Source: Sorangium cellulosum (GTDB taxonomy: Bacteria > Myxococcota_A > Polyangia > Polyangiales > Polyangiaceae). Taken from it: DNA of 64,000 nt. This document shows, piece after piece, positions 26,379 to 34,637 of this stretch. The notes beneath the pieces are model-generated. The model searched no databases, had not been told where the DNA came from, and saw only the letters and a program-made list of their open reading frames with translations. A program made the translations under genes and the position numbers. The DNA lies in assembly GCF_004135735.1 (NCBI RefSeq), contig NZ_CP012670.1:8262501-8326500 (forward strand), read 5' to 3'. Position 1 is the stretch's first letter; every line of letters starts with the position of its first letter.

Positions 26379-26909
26379 ATGCGCACCGGCGTGCTGCCGC
26401 GCAACCTGGATCCCGCTCGCAACGCACCGGAGGTCGAGGCAGCGTTCGAGGCGGTGCCGCCCGAGCATGTTGCAGAGATCCTCGACAGGGAGCTCTTCAC
26501 CTTTCCGCGGCCCGTCCGCCCCCCCACGCGGAGCGCATCACGCCTCGGGATGAAGCTCGGCAGCGCCTTCGACCTCGGCGACGGCGGGCCCGGCGGCTGG
26601 GTGCTCCTGAATGGGCCGGAGCTCCACCGCGGATCGCGGCCCGACAAGGTGGTGCCCGATCTCGCCGGGTGAAAGCGGGAGCGCATGCCCGACGCCCTCG
26701 GGGACGAGGACACGCCAGCGCACTACGACGTCCCTCCGGACTGGGTGTGCGAGGTGATCTCGCCGCGCACCGAGCGCGTCGACCGGGGGAAGAAGTTGCG
26801 GATTTACCGGCGCGAAGGCGTGGGGCACGTGTGGCTGCTCAGCCCCTTGCTGCGGACGCTGGAGGTCTACCGGCTCGAGGGCGGGCGGTGGGTGCTCCTC
26901 GAGACCTAG
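26379..26909 (+). pseudogene. Uma2-family endonuclease gene interrupted by TGA
   Basis: From ATG 26379 (MRTGVLPRNLDPARNAPEVE) the frame runs to TGA at 26670, then continues in the same frame as KRERMPDALG to 26909. The expected family sequence at the stop is VVPDLAGW followed by a basic stretch, so a Trp codon TGG has become TGA. Downstream are the typical strand PPDWVCEVISPRTERVDRGK (a D/E-x-K nuclease-like core) and GVGHVWLLSPLLRTLEVYRL. Uma2 proteins are PD-(D/E)XK-fold proteins abundant in large genomes. The N-terminal third also seems shortened. Read-through or selenocysteine is not supported by any hairpin that I could see. Confidence 0.75.
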
Positions 26910-26928
26910 GAGGCGCGGGATCTGCCCC

Positions 26929-27447
26929 TCAGGTCTTGTCCGTTCCGCCTGACGAATCCATCAAGTCGTCCACGAACCGGCGCATCAGGCGCACCAGGTC
27001 GCTGAGGTCTTCCTCACTCCACCTGGCGAGGATGGGGGCCGCAAGTCTCTGACGCGCGGCGTCCAAGGCGTCCGTCATCTGCCGCCCCTTGTCGGTGATC
27101 ACCGCCTCGTGGACGCGACGATCGGCAGGGCTCGGTCGGCGCTCGATCAGCCCCAGGCTCTCGAGCTTCGCGACCTGACGGCTGACGGTCGTGTAGTCGC
27201 GCCCGGCTCGCTCCGAGAGCTCGACCACGCCGATCGGCCCGAAGCGCTCGATCCCCACCAGCAGCCGAAAGAGGGCTTGCTCCAGGGGGATGCCCGCCTC
27301 CGCGAGCAGCGCCTGATCGCGCTGCGGCTGATTCATGAGCGCGGTCAGATCGACCATGGCCCCGTGGAGCTCGCGGAGCTTCTTCTTTGCAATCCGTGTA
27401 TTTTGCACAAATTCCCTTGACGCTTCGGAAGGCGCAACTATATGCAT
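26929..27447 (-). CDS. MarR-family transcriptional regulator
   Basis: 172 residues from ATG 27447. A GTG at 27408 with AAGGG a few bases upstream would give 159 residues and leave the operator-like palindrome outside the gene; it may be the real start. Winged helix-turn-helix: FGPIGVVELSERAGRDYTTV, SRQVAKLESLGLIERR, wing DRRVHEAVITDKGRQM. A C-terminal dimer helix ends DDLMDSSGGTDKT. It is divergent from the FAD monooxygenase at 27493. MarR proteins usually repress themselves and the divergent gene until a phenolic or other small ligand binds, so the monooxygenase substrate is a plausible inducer (inference). Confidence 0.88.
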   Translation of the reverse strand: MHIVAPSEASREFVQNTRIAKKKLRELHGAMVDLTALMNQPQRDQALLAEAGIPLEQALFRLLVGIERFGPIGVVELSERAGRDYTTVSRQVAKLESLGLIERRPSPADRRVHEAVITDKGRQMTDALDAARQRLAAPILARWSEEDLSDLVRLMRRFVDDLMDSSGGTDKT

Positions 27448-27458
27448 AGTACACATAT
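27440..27458. promoter_or_regulatory. palindromic operator candidate between marR-like gene and monooxygenase
   Basis: ATATGcaTAgTAcaCATAT: a 19-bp imperfect palindrome with arms ATATG/CATAT and inner TA/TA, centred at 27449. It is AT-rich in an otherwise GC-rich stretch. It lies at the start of the regulator gene and 35 bp before the monooxygenase start. Length and symmetry match MarR-dimer sites. Confidence 0.6.
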
Positions 27459-27492
27459 CAACAACGCAGTCCACCAGAAAGCGGAGCGCGCA

Positions 27493-28998
27493 ATGGAATC
27501 CAAATTTTCGACGGATGTCCTGATCGTCGGTGCAGGTGCTACTGGGTTGACCCTGGCCATCGAGCTCGCCCGTCGGGGCGTTGCGTTCCGGCTCATCGAG
27601 AGGCTGGACGGGCCGTTTCGCGGCTCGCGCGGCAAAGGGATCCAGCCGCGCAGCCAGGAGGTGTTCGAGGATCTGGGCATCCTCGACCGCGTCGTCGCGG
27701 CCGGCGGCCTGTACCCACCCCCGCGGGAGTATCGCGACGACGGAGGCTACGAGGAGTCGCAGATCCAGGAGCCGCATGACCCGACGCCTGGCGAGCCCTA
27801 TCGCCTGCCACTCCTCGTGCCCCAGTTCCTGACCGAAGCCGCGATGCGCGAGCGCCTGGCGGAGCTCGGGGGCTCCCCGGAGCTCGGCCGCGAGCTGAAG
27901 AGCTTCGAGCAGGATCGCGAGGGCGTCAGCGCCCGCATCGCTGGCCCGACGGGCGAGGAGACCGTCCGCGCCCGCTATCTCGTCGGAGCGGACGGCGGCC
28001 GCAGCCTCGTACGGCACGCGCTCGCGATCGGCTTTCCCGGCAAGACCCTGGGGGCGCGCGCCGTCGTCGCCGACGTGGTCCTGGAGGGGCTCAGCAGGGA
28101 CGCCTGGCATCGCTTCAACAAAGAGTCGATGGTAAAGCACCTATCGCTGTGCCCGCTCGCCGGCACCGACCTGTTCCAGTTGCAGGCGCCCATTCCTCCG
28201 GAGGGCGATGTGGATCTCTCCGCGGAAGGCCTCACGGCGATGGTCGCAGGCCGCACGGGCCGAGGCGACATCGTGATCCGTTCGGTCTCCTGGGCCTCCG
28301 CCTACACCATGAACGCGCGCCTCGCCGACCGTTACCGGGACGGGCGCGTCCTCCTCGCCGGCGACGCCGCGCATGTCCACCCGCCGACGGGTGGGCAGGG
28401 CCTCAACACGAGCGTGCAGGATGCCTACAACCTCGGCTGGAAGCTCGCCGCCGTTCTGGCAGGTGCGCCGGAGACGCTGCTCGCGACCTACGAGGAGGAG
28501 CGCCGGCCGATCGCCGCGGAGACGCTCGGCCTGACGACGAGGCTCCTGGACGCGGCCAAGCGAGGCGTCATGCGCCGCGGTCGCGAGGTGCAGCAGCTCG
28601 ATCTGGGATACCCGGAGTCGTCGCTGGCCATGGAGAAGCCGAAACGCAGCGGCGGCATCCACGCGGGCGACCGAGCGCCGGACGCGCCCGTCCGCGGCGC
28701 GGCGGGGATGCCGACACGGCTCTTCAAGCTCTTCCAGGGTCCGCACTGGACCTTGCTGGGTTACGGGCTGGACCGGCTCTCGGCCGTCGAGCCGCGCCCC
28801 GGACTCCACATCCACGCCGTCGGGCCGCGCGGCGACATCGTCGAGGATGGCGGCCATCTCCGCGCTGCCTATGGCGTGTCGCTCGGCGACTGGGTGCTCG
28901 TCCGGCCGGACGGATATATCGGCGCCATCGTGTCGTCCGATCATGCACCGGCGCTGGAAGCCTACCTCGCCAGCGTCGGCCTCCCATCACGGGGATGA
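27493..28998 (+). CDS. FAD-dependent aromatic monooxygenase (PheA/TetX class A flavoprotein)
   Basis: 501 residues from ATG 27493 with a CGGAG-type site 7 bases upstream. Three class A flavoprotein signatures are in order: DVLIVGAGATGLTLAIELAR (FAD ADP-binding, G13-x-G15-x-x-G18), the mid-protein DG motif VGADGGRSLVRHAL, and the GD motif GRVLLAGDAAHVHPPTGGQG. A thioredoxin-like C-terminal domain is suggested by the extra length and sequence after residue 400 (DGYIGAIVSSDHAPALEAYL). Expected reaction: NAD(P)H-dependent hydroxylation of a phenol, polyketide or antibiotic. Divergent MarR regulation fits a catabolic or detoxification role. Confidence 0.92.
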   Translation: MESKFSTDVLIVGAGATGLTLAIELARRGVAFRLIERLDGPFRGSRGKGIQPRSQEVFEDLGILDRVVAAGGLYPPPREYRDDGGYEESQIQEPHDPTPGEPYRLPLLVPQFLTEAAMRERLAELGGSPELGRELKSFEQDREGVSARIAGPTGEETVRARYLVGADGGRSLVRHALAIGFPGKTLGARAVVADVVLEGLSRDAWHRFNKESMVKHLSLCPLAGTDLFQLQAPIPPEGDVDLSAEGLTAMVAGRTGRGDIVIRSVSWASAYTMNARLADRYRDGRVLLAGDAAHVHPPTGGQGLNTSVQDAYNLGWKLAAVLAGAPETLLATYEEERRPIAAETLGLTTRLLDAAKRGVMRRGREVQQLDLGYPESSLAMEKPKRSGGIHAGDRAPDAPVRGAAGMPTRLFKLFQGPHWTLLGYGLDRLSAVEPRPGLHIHAVGPRGDIVEDGGHLRAAYGVSLGDWVLVRPDGYIGAIVSSDHAPALEAYLASVGLPSRG

Positions 28999-29056
28999 CA
29001 ACGACGAGCGCGCGCCCTCGCCATGCCGCGCGAGGTCTCCTCGAGCTACGGCACCG

Positions 29057-30187
29057 CTACTGAGTCACGCCGATCGAGTCGAGGAAGGCGATGTACTCGT
29101 CGACCTTGTCCCACGGGACCACGTCGAGCCCGACGTTGAGCCGGCTCTCGTCGAACATCCGAGGGGCGAGGATCGCCTTGGTCGCGTCGAGGCCGATGCT
29201 CTTGATGCCGTAGAGGATGTAGGGCACGAGGTACCCCGCGTAATACTGCCGCTGGGTGTGCGTCGCCTGGATGAGCCCCTGGCGCATGTACTCGACGGTC
29301 TTCGGTTCGAAGTCGAAGGTGACGACGGGGAGATCCGTCGCGCCCGCGGCCTCCGTCGCCATCGCGCACCGGTACGAGACGTTGTGCAGGCCGAGCAACC
29401 CCACGACGGGCGGGTCCGCGGTCTCGATGTGGGCCTTCATCGCTTCGACGTCAGCGACATCCCCCTGCGGGGACCAGGTGATCGGACGCACCACGACCGT
29501 GTAATCGGCGTCCTCGAGGACGCGCCGAGCCCCCAGCATTCGATTCATCCCATCGACCCAGGACGGGTCGTCGGCGCCGTGGATCACCACCGTGCCCGGC
29601 GCCGGGGGAAGCAACGCGAGCAGGGTCTCTCCTGCCGTGACGCCGGCCGACTCGCTGATGGTTCCGACATAGATGGAACGCTTCGAGCCCTTCGCGTCGG
29701 TGTCGAGCGTCACCACAGGAACCCCGCCGGCGACGGCCTCATCGATGTCGGCCGCGATGGCGTCGCCGAAGGGCGAGACACCGATCCCTTCGGCGCCGTC
29801 CGCCACCGCCTGTCCAATCTGCTCCCCCTGGGCCTCCGCCCTCTGCTGATGATCGCTCCCCAGTCCACTGGGCCCGACCACGTTCCCCGTGACCCCGAGC
29901 TCGCCCATGGCTCGGTTCGCCCCCGTGGTGATCGGCGTGAAGAACCCGCCGATCTCCTTCAGCAGGATCGCCATCTGCATGGGCTCGATGGCGCCCTCGT
30001 TGATCTCGGCGACGAGCGCGTCGAGCGTCGCCTCGATCTCCTTCGCGGTGAACTCGCTCTCGGGCGTCGGCGCGCGCTTGATGGGCGAGGCTCGCTCGCC
30101 CTCGCCGGTGGTGTCGCCCGATCCGCATGCCCCCGCCATCAGCGCGAGCCCGAAGGCCGCCACCCAGCGTCGTCCAGTCCTGTTCAT
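29057..30187 (-). CDS. periplasmic sugar-binding-protein-like lipoprotein (LacI/RbsB fold), orphan
   Basis: 376 residues from ATG 30187. Lipobox MAGAC puts the lipid on Cys21. The sequence follows type I periplasmic binding proteins: AEAQGEQIGQAVADGAEGIG, SPFGDAIAADIDEAVAGGVP, VTLDTDAKGSKRSIYVGTIS and hinge-like VVTFDFEPKTVEYMRQGLIQ. This is the RbsB/xylose-binding group, binding a sugar or a similar polar ligand. No ABC permease or ATPase gene is adjacent, so it may work with a distant transporter or as a sensor. Its ATG overlaps the stop of the small gene at 30184-30534 (ATGA), implying coupling. Confidence 0.85.
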   Translation of the reverse strand: MNRTGRRWVAAFGLALMAGACGSGDTTGEGERASPIKRAPTPESEFTAKEIEATLDALVAEINEGAIEPMQMAILLKEIGGFFTPITTGANRAMGELGVTGNVVGPSGLGSDHQQRAEAQGEQIGQAVADGAEGIGVSPFGDAIAADIDEAVAGGVPVVTLDTDAKGSKRSIYVGTISESAGVTAGETLLALLPPAPGTVVIHGADDPSWVDGMNRMLGARRVLEDADYTVVVRPITWSPQGDVADVEAMKAHIETADPPVVGLLGLHNVSYRCAMATEAAGATDLPVVTFDFEPKTVEYMRQGLIQATHTQRQYYAGYLVPYILYGIKSIGLDATKAILAPRMFDESRLNVGLDVVPWDKVDEYIAFLDSIGVTQ

Positions 30188-30534
30188 GATACCCCCTTAT
30201 GCTCCGTGGTTCGTCCCAGCGTGCAACCGACGTCGAACGAGGAGGGGGCGAGGCGCACCCAGCCTCCCATCGCCTCGCTGCGCGCGGCATAGCCCGGCGG
30301 CGTGTGGCACACGCCGAGCGCCTTCACCTCCCGCTGGACCTCGCGGGCGAGCCCGTTCTCCTCCGGCCCGATCAGGGAGCGTACCTGAAAGGTACATTCT
30401 GCCCCCGCGGGATACACCATCACATCGAGCTTCGTTCTGTCAAGGCCATATGCGCGCAAGCGACGAGCCTTGGAGCGGTGACTCACACATCGATGCAATA
30501 CAGGACACACCGGCCAATACCGGTTCTCATACAT
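30184..30534 (-). CDS. small hypothetical protein coupled to the binding protein
   Basis: 116 residues from ATG 30534; a later in-frame ATG at 30420 gives 78 residues and matches the part with strong codon bias (MVYPAGAECTFQVRSLIGPE onwards). Central part EVQREVKALGVCHTPPGYAA and end DVGCTLGRTTEHKGVS contain three Cys. The stop overlaps the ATG of the binding-protein gene by ATGA. No family recognised and no clear signal peptide. Coding status is supported by composition and by the overlap, not by homology. Confidence 0.45.
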   Translation of the reverse strand: MYENRYWPVCPVLHRCVSHRSKARRLRAYGLDRTKLDVMVYPAGAECTFQVRSLIGPEENGLAREVQREVKALGVCHTPPGYAARSEAMGGWVRLAPSSFDVGCTLGRTTEHKGVS

Positions 30535-30876
30535 CGCGATGTTTGTCCGTGGATCGCGGCTGTCAGGCCGAGAGGTGAGCGCATGCGCGAGGACGGAGGG
30601 CCCCCCGAGCGCGGCGAGGGAGAGGAGCGCTGCGTCGGGCAGGCGAGGTGAGCAACCAATACGGATGCGATCCGCCGGACGGGCCTGTCGCCGGCAGGAC
30701 GGCCCCGCCCGCCCGGCTCACCGACCCGGCGTCGAGGGCGTCACCGATGGCCGGTCCACGAGCTTCACGCCCATGAGTTGACGTGCCTCGGCCTACGCCA
30801 TCGCAAGCTTCAGAGATCGGCGCAACGAGAGCAACCGCCGGCCGGCCCCGCCTCTTGCCCCGCTCCCGGCGCGGCG
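30535..30876. other. intergenic, no supported gene
   Basis: About 340 bp between the small hypothetical gene and the end of the esterase. Open frames here lack codon bias or known motifs. I see no clear terminator hairpin or repeat. Confidence 0.4.
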
Positions 30877-32274
30877 CTACGCCGCTGTCCCGTTGTCCGA
30901 GACGCAGAAATCGAAGATGTCGCGCCAGACCTTCCTGAACTCCTCGTCGCCGAAGGTGGAGCCCGAGCGCAGCAGATCGTAGGTGTGATACCGCCTCCCG
31001 CAGTGCGGCTTGGCGGCGGCGCCGGCGCGGTGCTGGTCGTCCGGCGGCATCCTGGCCAGCTTGTAGTGCCCGATGATGTCGCCGTGGTCGCACTCCACGA
31101 GCAGGGTGTCGTCGTCGCCGGGCGACAGCATCGACGCCGTGTTCACGATGCCGTCGTTCTCCCAGACCTCGACCCTGCGCTTCTCCCCCGTGCCGAACAT
31201 CGTGGCGACGCCCGGCCCGTCGGCCAGCATGAACGGCCCGCTGAGGCACGCCCTGTAACAGAATCGATAGAACACATCGCTCCACTCCCGCGCGTCGGGC
31301 ACGAGCCCCACTTCAGGGAAGGTGCGCAGATCCCACCAGACCCACGGCTGCCGCTCGTCCAGCACCCTCCTCTCGAAGGGGCACCGGCTGACCGTCGCGT
31401 ACGACCGCGTCGCGATGCCGCGCTCCCTCCAGACCGACCTCTCCCACGTCCGCTGCTCGTCGGACAGGTGCACCGGGCTGCGGAGATCGCCGGACGGGCG
31501 CGCGCACATGAGATCGCTGAGCGCGTTGAAGTCGGCCGCGATGCCGCTCGACCAGAGCCACAGGCGCGTGTACGCCTCGCGCGCCTCCACCGCGTCCATC
31601 GAGTCGGGCGCGAACCGCGCGGCGTCCGTCTCGATGAGCACGTCCTGCGCCGCGCGGAACAGGTCCGCGTCGACCCACTCCGCGAGGTTCTTGGTCAGCC
31701 ACTCGCCGAGGCTCCTGTCGCGCCGCCGGCCCGAGTCGTGGACCGCCTCGCTCAGCGCCTCGGCCAGGAAGCGGCGGGGCATCTCGTAGGCCGACAGCCA
31801 GTCCGCGATGTTGGTCCCGCGCTGCGGCACGGACAGGAACACCACCCGCTTCACCCGGCCGCGGACGTCGTCGTTGCGCACCGGGACGGCGTTCTCGGTG
31901 CTGCCGTCGAGCCACTTCACCGCGTTGGGGTCGGCGAGCAGGGTCCAGAGCATCCAGCGGATGTCCAGCCCGCCGGTCGAGTGGCCCACGAGCGCGACCG
32001 TGTCGCCGCGCTGGATCTCGTTGCGCACCACGCGCCTCGCCAGGTAACGGCGCAGCCGCTCGGCCCGGGTCGACACCGCCGCGGTCGGGAGGTTGTCGAA
32101 ATAGTGCAGGACGGCGCGGGCCCTCCGGGGATCGTCCGGGTCCTCGGCTTGCCACTCGCGGAAGACCGGGGTGACCCCGGCGTAGTAGTGCAGCCGCCCG
32201 AGGGCGTCGAAGCCGCCGAACCCAGGGACCAGGACGATGTGAAGGCGGGAGCCGTCCGATGCGCGGGAGGACAT
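30877..32274 (-). CDS. alpha/beta hydrolase (lipase/PGAP1-like esterase)
   Basis: 465 residues from ATG 32274 (MSSRASDGSRLHIVLVPGFG). Oxyanion-region motif VPGFGG and nucleophile elbow GHSTGG (residues 97-102, Ser99) are clear. TSVPQRGTNIADW-type sequence (VVFLSVPQRGTNIADW) is characteristic of lipase/PGAP1-like proteins that act on triglycerides or lipid anchors. The catalytic His is probably in LLVECDHGDIIGHYKL near the C-terminus. No signal peptide. It follows the exporter operon in the same direction, 138 bp beyond its last gene, so it could be cotranscribed, but a role in peptide maturation is not indicated by family knowledge. Confidence 0.8.
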   Translation of the reverse strand: MSSRASDGSRLHIVLVPGFGGFDALGRLHYYAGVTPVFREWQAEDPDDPRRARAVLHYFDNLPTAAVSTRAERLRRYLARRVVRNEIQRGDTVALVGHSTGGLDIRWMLWTLLADPNAVKWLDGSTENAVPVRNDDVRGRVKRVVFLSVPQRGTNIADWLSAYEMPRRFLAEALSEAVHDSGRRRDRSLGEWLTKNLAEWVDADLFRAAQDVLIETDAARFAPDSMDAVEAREAYTRLWLWSSGIAADFNALSDLMCARPSGDLRSPVHLSDEQRTWERSVWRERGIATRSYATVSRCPFERRVLDERQPWVWWDLRTFPEVGLVPDAREWSDVFYRFCYRACLSGPFMLADGPGVATMFGTGEKRRVEVWENDGIVNTASMLSPGDDDTLLVECDHGDIIGHYKLARMPPDDQHRAGAAAKPHCGRRYHTYDLLRSGSTFGDEEFRKVWRDIFDFCVSDNGTAA

Positions 32275-32411
32275 GGATCCAACATACCGGCCCCCCCCCG
32301 CCCCGAGGCAAGGCACCACGCCGCGCCCGGCCGTCGCAGCCCGTCGCGCGGCGCCCCGGCGGTGAGGCGGAGATCGTCCGGGTCGATACAGACCGTGAGC
32401 AGGCGCCCCCT

Positions 32412-34637
32412 CTAGGGATGGGCGATGACCACCAGCGTCCGCGCGCGCCGGAGCACGCACCGGAGCGCGAGCTCCAGCGTCTCGGGGTCGAGCGCCGCGA
32501 AGCTCTCGTCGAGCACCACCACCTCGGCGTCCTGCAGCAGCGCGCGCGCGATGTAGAGCCGGCTCCGCTCGCCGTGCGAGAGCTGCCAGCCCGTCTCGCC
32601 CACCACCTGGTCGAGCCCCCCCGGCATCCGGCCGAGCAGCTCGCCGAGGCCGAGCTCGTGGCACACGGCCTCGGCTTCCTCGAGGTCGCCCGGCCTCGGC
32701 GGCCAGCGCCTCGCCATCAGCAGGTTGTACGCGAAGGTCCCGGCGAGGACGTGGTTCTCGTGGAACTGCGGCGCCGCGGCCACGCGGCGGCGCCACGCGG
32801 CGGCGCCGAGCATGTGCCGATCGAGGCCGTTCAGGAGCAGCAGCCCCGACGCGGGCGCGCGCAGCCCCGAGAGCAGGGCGCTCAGCGTCGACTTGCCTCC
32901 GCCCGAGGGCCCCTGGAGCAGGATGCGCTCGCCCGCCCCGATCCGCAGCGAGACGTCGGTCACCGTGGGCCGGGCCCTGCCCCGGTGCCGGAAGGACAGC
33001 TCGTGCGCCTCCAGGACCGGGGCGCGGGGCGCGGCTCGCCCGGCGGCGCCGCCAGAGGTCGCCCCGCCCGGCGCGACCGCCGGCGGCGTCCTCCCGGCGT
33101 CGGGCGGCAGCGGCGGCGGCGGCGCCCCGCCGCGGGCGGCCGCCTGGAACAGCGTGGAGACCTGCCGCCACGCGATCGCCGCGCTGGCGAGGCTCGACAG
33201 GCCGCCCGACAGCCCCTGGAGCGCGCGGCTCGCGAGCAGGATGCCCCCGAGCGCCACCGCGTACCGCGCGGGCGTGCCGGCGCCCGACAGGAACGGCGGC
33301 ACGAGGCCGGCGATCCCCGTGATGAGCCAGCCGCGGGGCATGAGCGCGGCGAGCTCGATCTGGCTCCGGTCGATGTCGCGGGAGCGCAGGAGGTACTGCG
33401 ACAGCGCCTCGTCCTCGCCGCGGTGCCAGCGGCCGCGGCGCTCCTGGGCGAGGCGGGTCCGGTGGCCGACGAGGCGCTCGATGAGGTCGTGCGTCATCGC
33501 GAGCCGCGCGGCGGTCCAGAGCTCGCGGCGGCGGTAGAAGCGGGCGCAGAGCGCGCCGACGAGGATCGCCCAGGCGGCGAGCAGGGCGGCGTGGAGCGCG
33601 CCCGCCGCGCCCTGGGCGAGCACGAACGCGGCCGCGACGAGCTCGAGCGCCGCCGCGACCGACGCGACGCCGCCGCCGAGCGCGAGCGCCTCGATCGCCT
33701 CGGACTCGATCACGCGGCCGAGGAAGCGGCCGGCCCCGTCGCCGCGGACCTCCTCCGGCTCGAGCGCGAGCGCGCCCGCGAGCAGGCGCTGCTTGAGCAG
33801 CGCGCTCAGGTCGATCGCGACCACGCCGGACAGCCACGCCATGAGCTGGCGGAGCGGGACGACCGTCGCGAGCAGCAGCGCGCCGGCGTAGAGCCAGCCC
33901 TCGTCGAGGTGGTCGTCGAGGATGCTCCGGCCGACGGTCGCCCAGACCAGGAGAAAGAGCGCGTACGCCGACACGTGGGCGGCGACGAGGCCGAGGGCGC
34001 GGCGCGGGATCCGCGCGGCCTCGACGTGGCGCCGGAACGGCGCGCCCGGCGGCAGGCGCAGGCGCCAGAGGCCGTCGATGACCACGGGCGCGAGGTGCTC
34101 GCGCAGCAGGGCCCGCCGCGCGCCGGCGCGCCGCCGCGGCCGCACGCCGGCGCGGTCGAGGAGGCGCTCGATCTCCGGGAGCACCTGCGCCTCGAGCGGG
34201 CGGCAGAGCCGGCCGGCGATCGCCGCGACGGGCACCCGCGCGGTGGAGCGGTCGGCGCAGAGCACCGCGAGGTCCCGCCCCTCGCGCCCCGCGATCGCGA
34301 CGAAGCGCGGCGCGTCGCCGCCGCGCATCCACACGAGCGCCGGCGCGAGGCCGAGGAGCGCGGCGTCGATCTCGTCGTAGCGCGCCGAGACCGGCTCCGC
34401 CTCGACGCCGAGGTAGGCCGCCGCCTGCTCGATCCACGAGGCGAGCGCGTCGGCGCTGCGGAAGTGGCCGACGGTCGGGACGGGCGCCGCGATCGCGCGC
34501 GGGTCGAGGCCGCTCCCCAGCGCGAGCCCCTCCAGCGCGTCGCCGAGGCGCTCGGCCGGCCACTCCAGCGCGTCGGGCAGCGCGCCCTGCGCGCCGTCCC
34601 GGCGGGCCTCCGACCCATGGCGCGCCCCGGTCGTCAC
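32412..34637 (-). CDS. ABC exporter subunit with degenerate peptidase-like N-terminus (graspetide export)
   Basis: 741 residues from GTG 34637, overlapping the upstream stop as GTGA. About 190 N-terminal residues look like a C39-type fold that has lost its catalytic Cys (ALVWMRGGDAPRFVAIAGRE). Several membrane helices follow (LGLVAAHVSAYALFLLVWAT, WLYAGALLLATVVPLRQLMA). The ATPase domain has Walker A GPSGGGKST (near residue 570), a variant signature LSHGERSRLYIARALL and Walker B VVVLDESFAALD. It ends right after the H-loop VIAHP. This matches the second, ATP-binding subunit of the NHLM-type bacteriocin export trio and probably forms a heterodimer with the C39 ABC protein. Last gene of the three-gene export operon. 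Confidence 0.87.
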   Translation of the reverse strand: MTTGARHGSEARRDGAQGALPDALEWPAERLGDALEGLALGSGLDPRAIAAPVPTVGHFRSADALASWIEQAAAYLGVEAEPVSARYDEIDAALLGLAPALVWMRGGDAPRFVAIAGREGRDLAVLCADRSTARVPVAAIAGRLCRPLEAQVLPEIERLLDRAGVRPRRRAGARRALLREHLAPVVIDGLWRLRLPPGAPFRRHVEAARIPRRALGLVAAHVSAYALFLLVWATVGRSILDDHLDEGWLYAGALLLATVVPLRQLMAWLSGVVAIDLSALLKQRLLAGALALEPEEVRGDGAGRFLGRVIESEAIEALALGGGVASVAAALELVAAAFVLAQGAAGALHAALLAAWAILVGALCARFYRRRELWTAARLAMTHDLIERLVGHRTRLAQERRGRWHRGEDEALSQYLLRSRDIDRSQIELAALMPRGWLITGIAGLVPPFLSGAGTPARYAVALGGILLASRALQGLSGGLSSLASAAIAWRQVSTLFQAAARGGAPPPPLPPDAGRTPPAVAPGGATSGGAAGRAAPRAPVLEAHELSFRHRGRARPTVTDVSLRIGAGERILLQGPSGGGKSTLSALLSGLRAPASGLLLLNGLDRHMLGAAAWRRRVAAAPQFHENHVLAGTFAYNLLMARRWPPRPGDLEEAEAVCHELGLGELLGRMPGGLDQVVGETGWQLSHGERSRLYIARALLQDAEVVVLDESFAALDPETLELALRCVLRRARTLVVIAHP

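Noticed and set aside
26670..26672. Selenocysteine or programmed read-through at the Uma2 TGA
   Set aside because: No SECIS-like hairpin was visible just downstream, and the rest of the gene looks shortened too.
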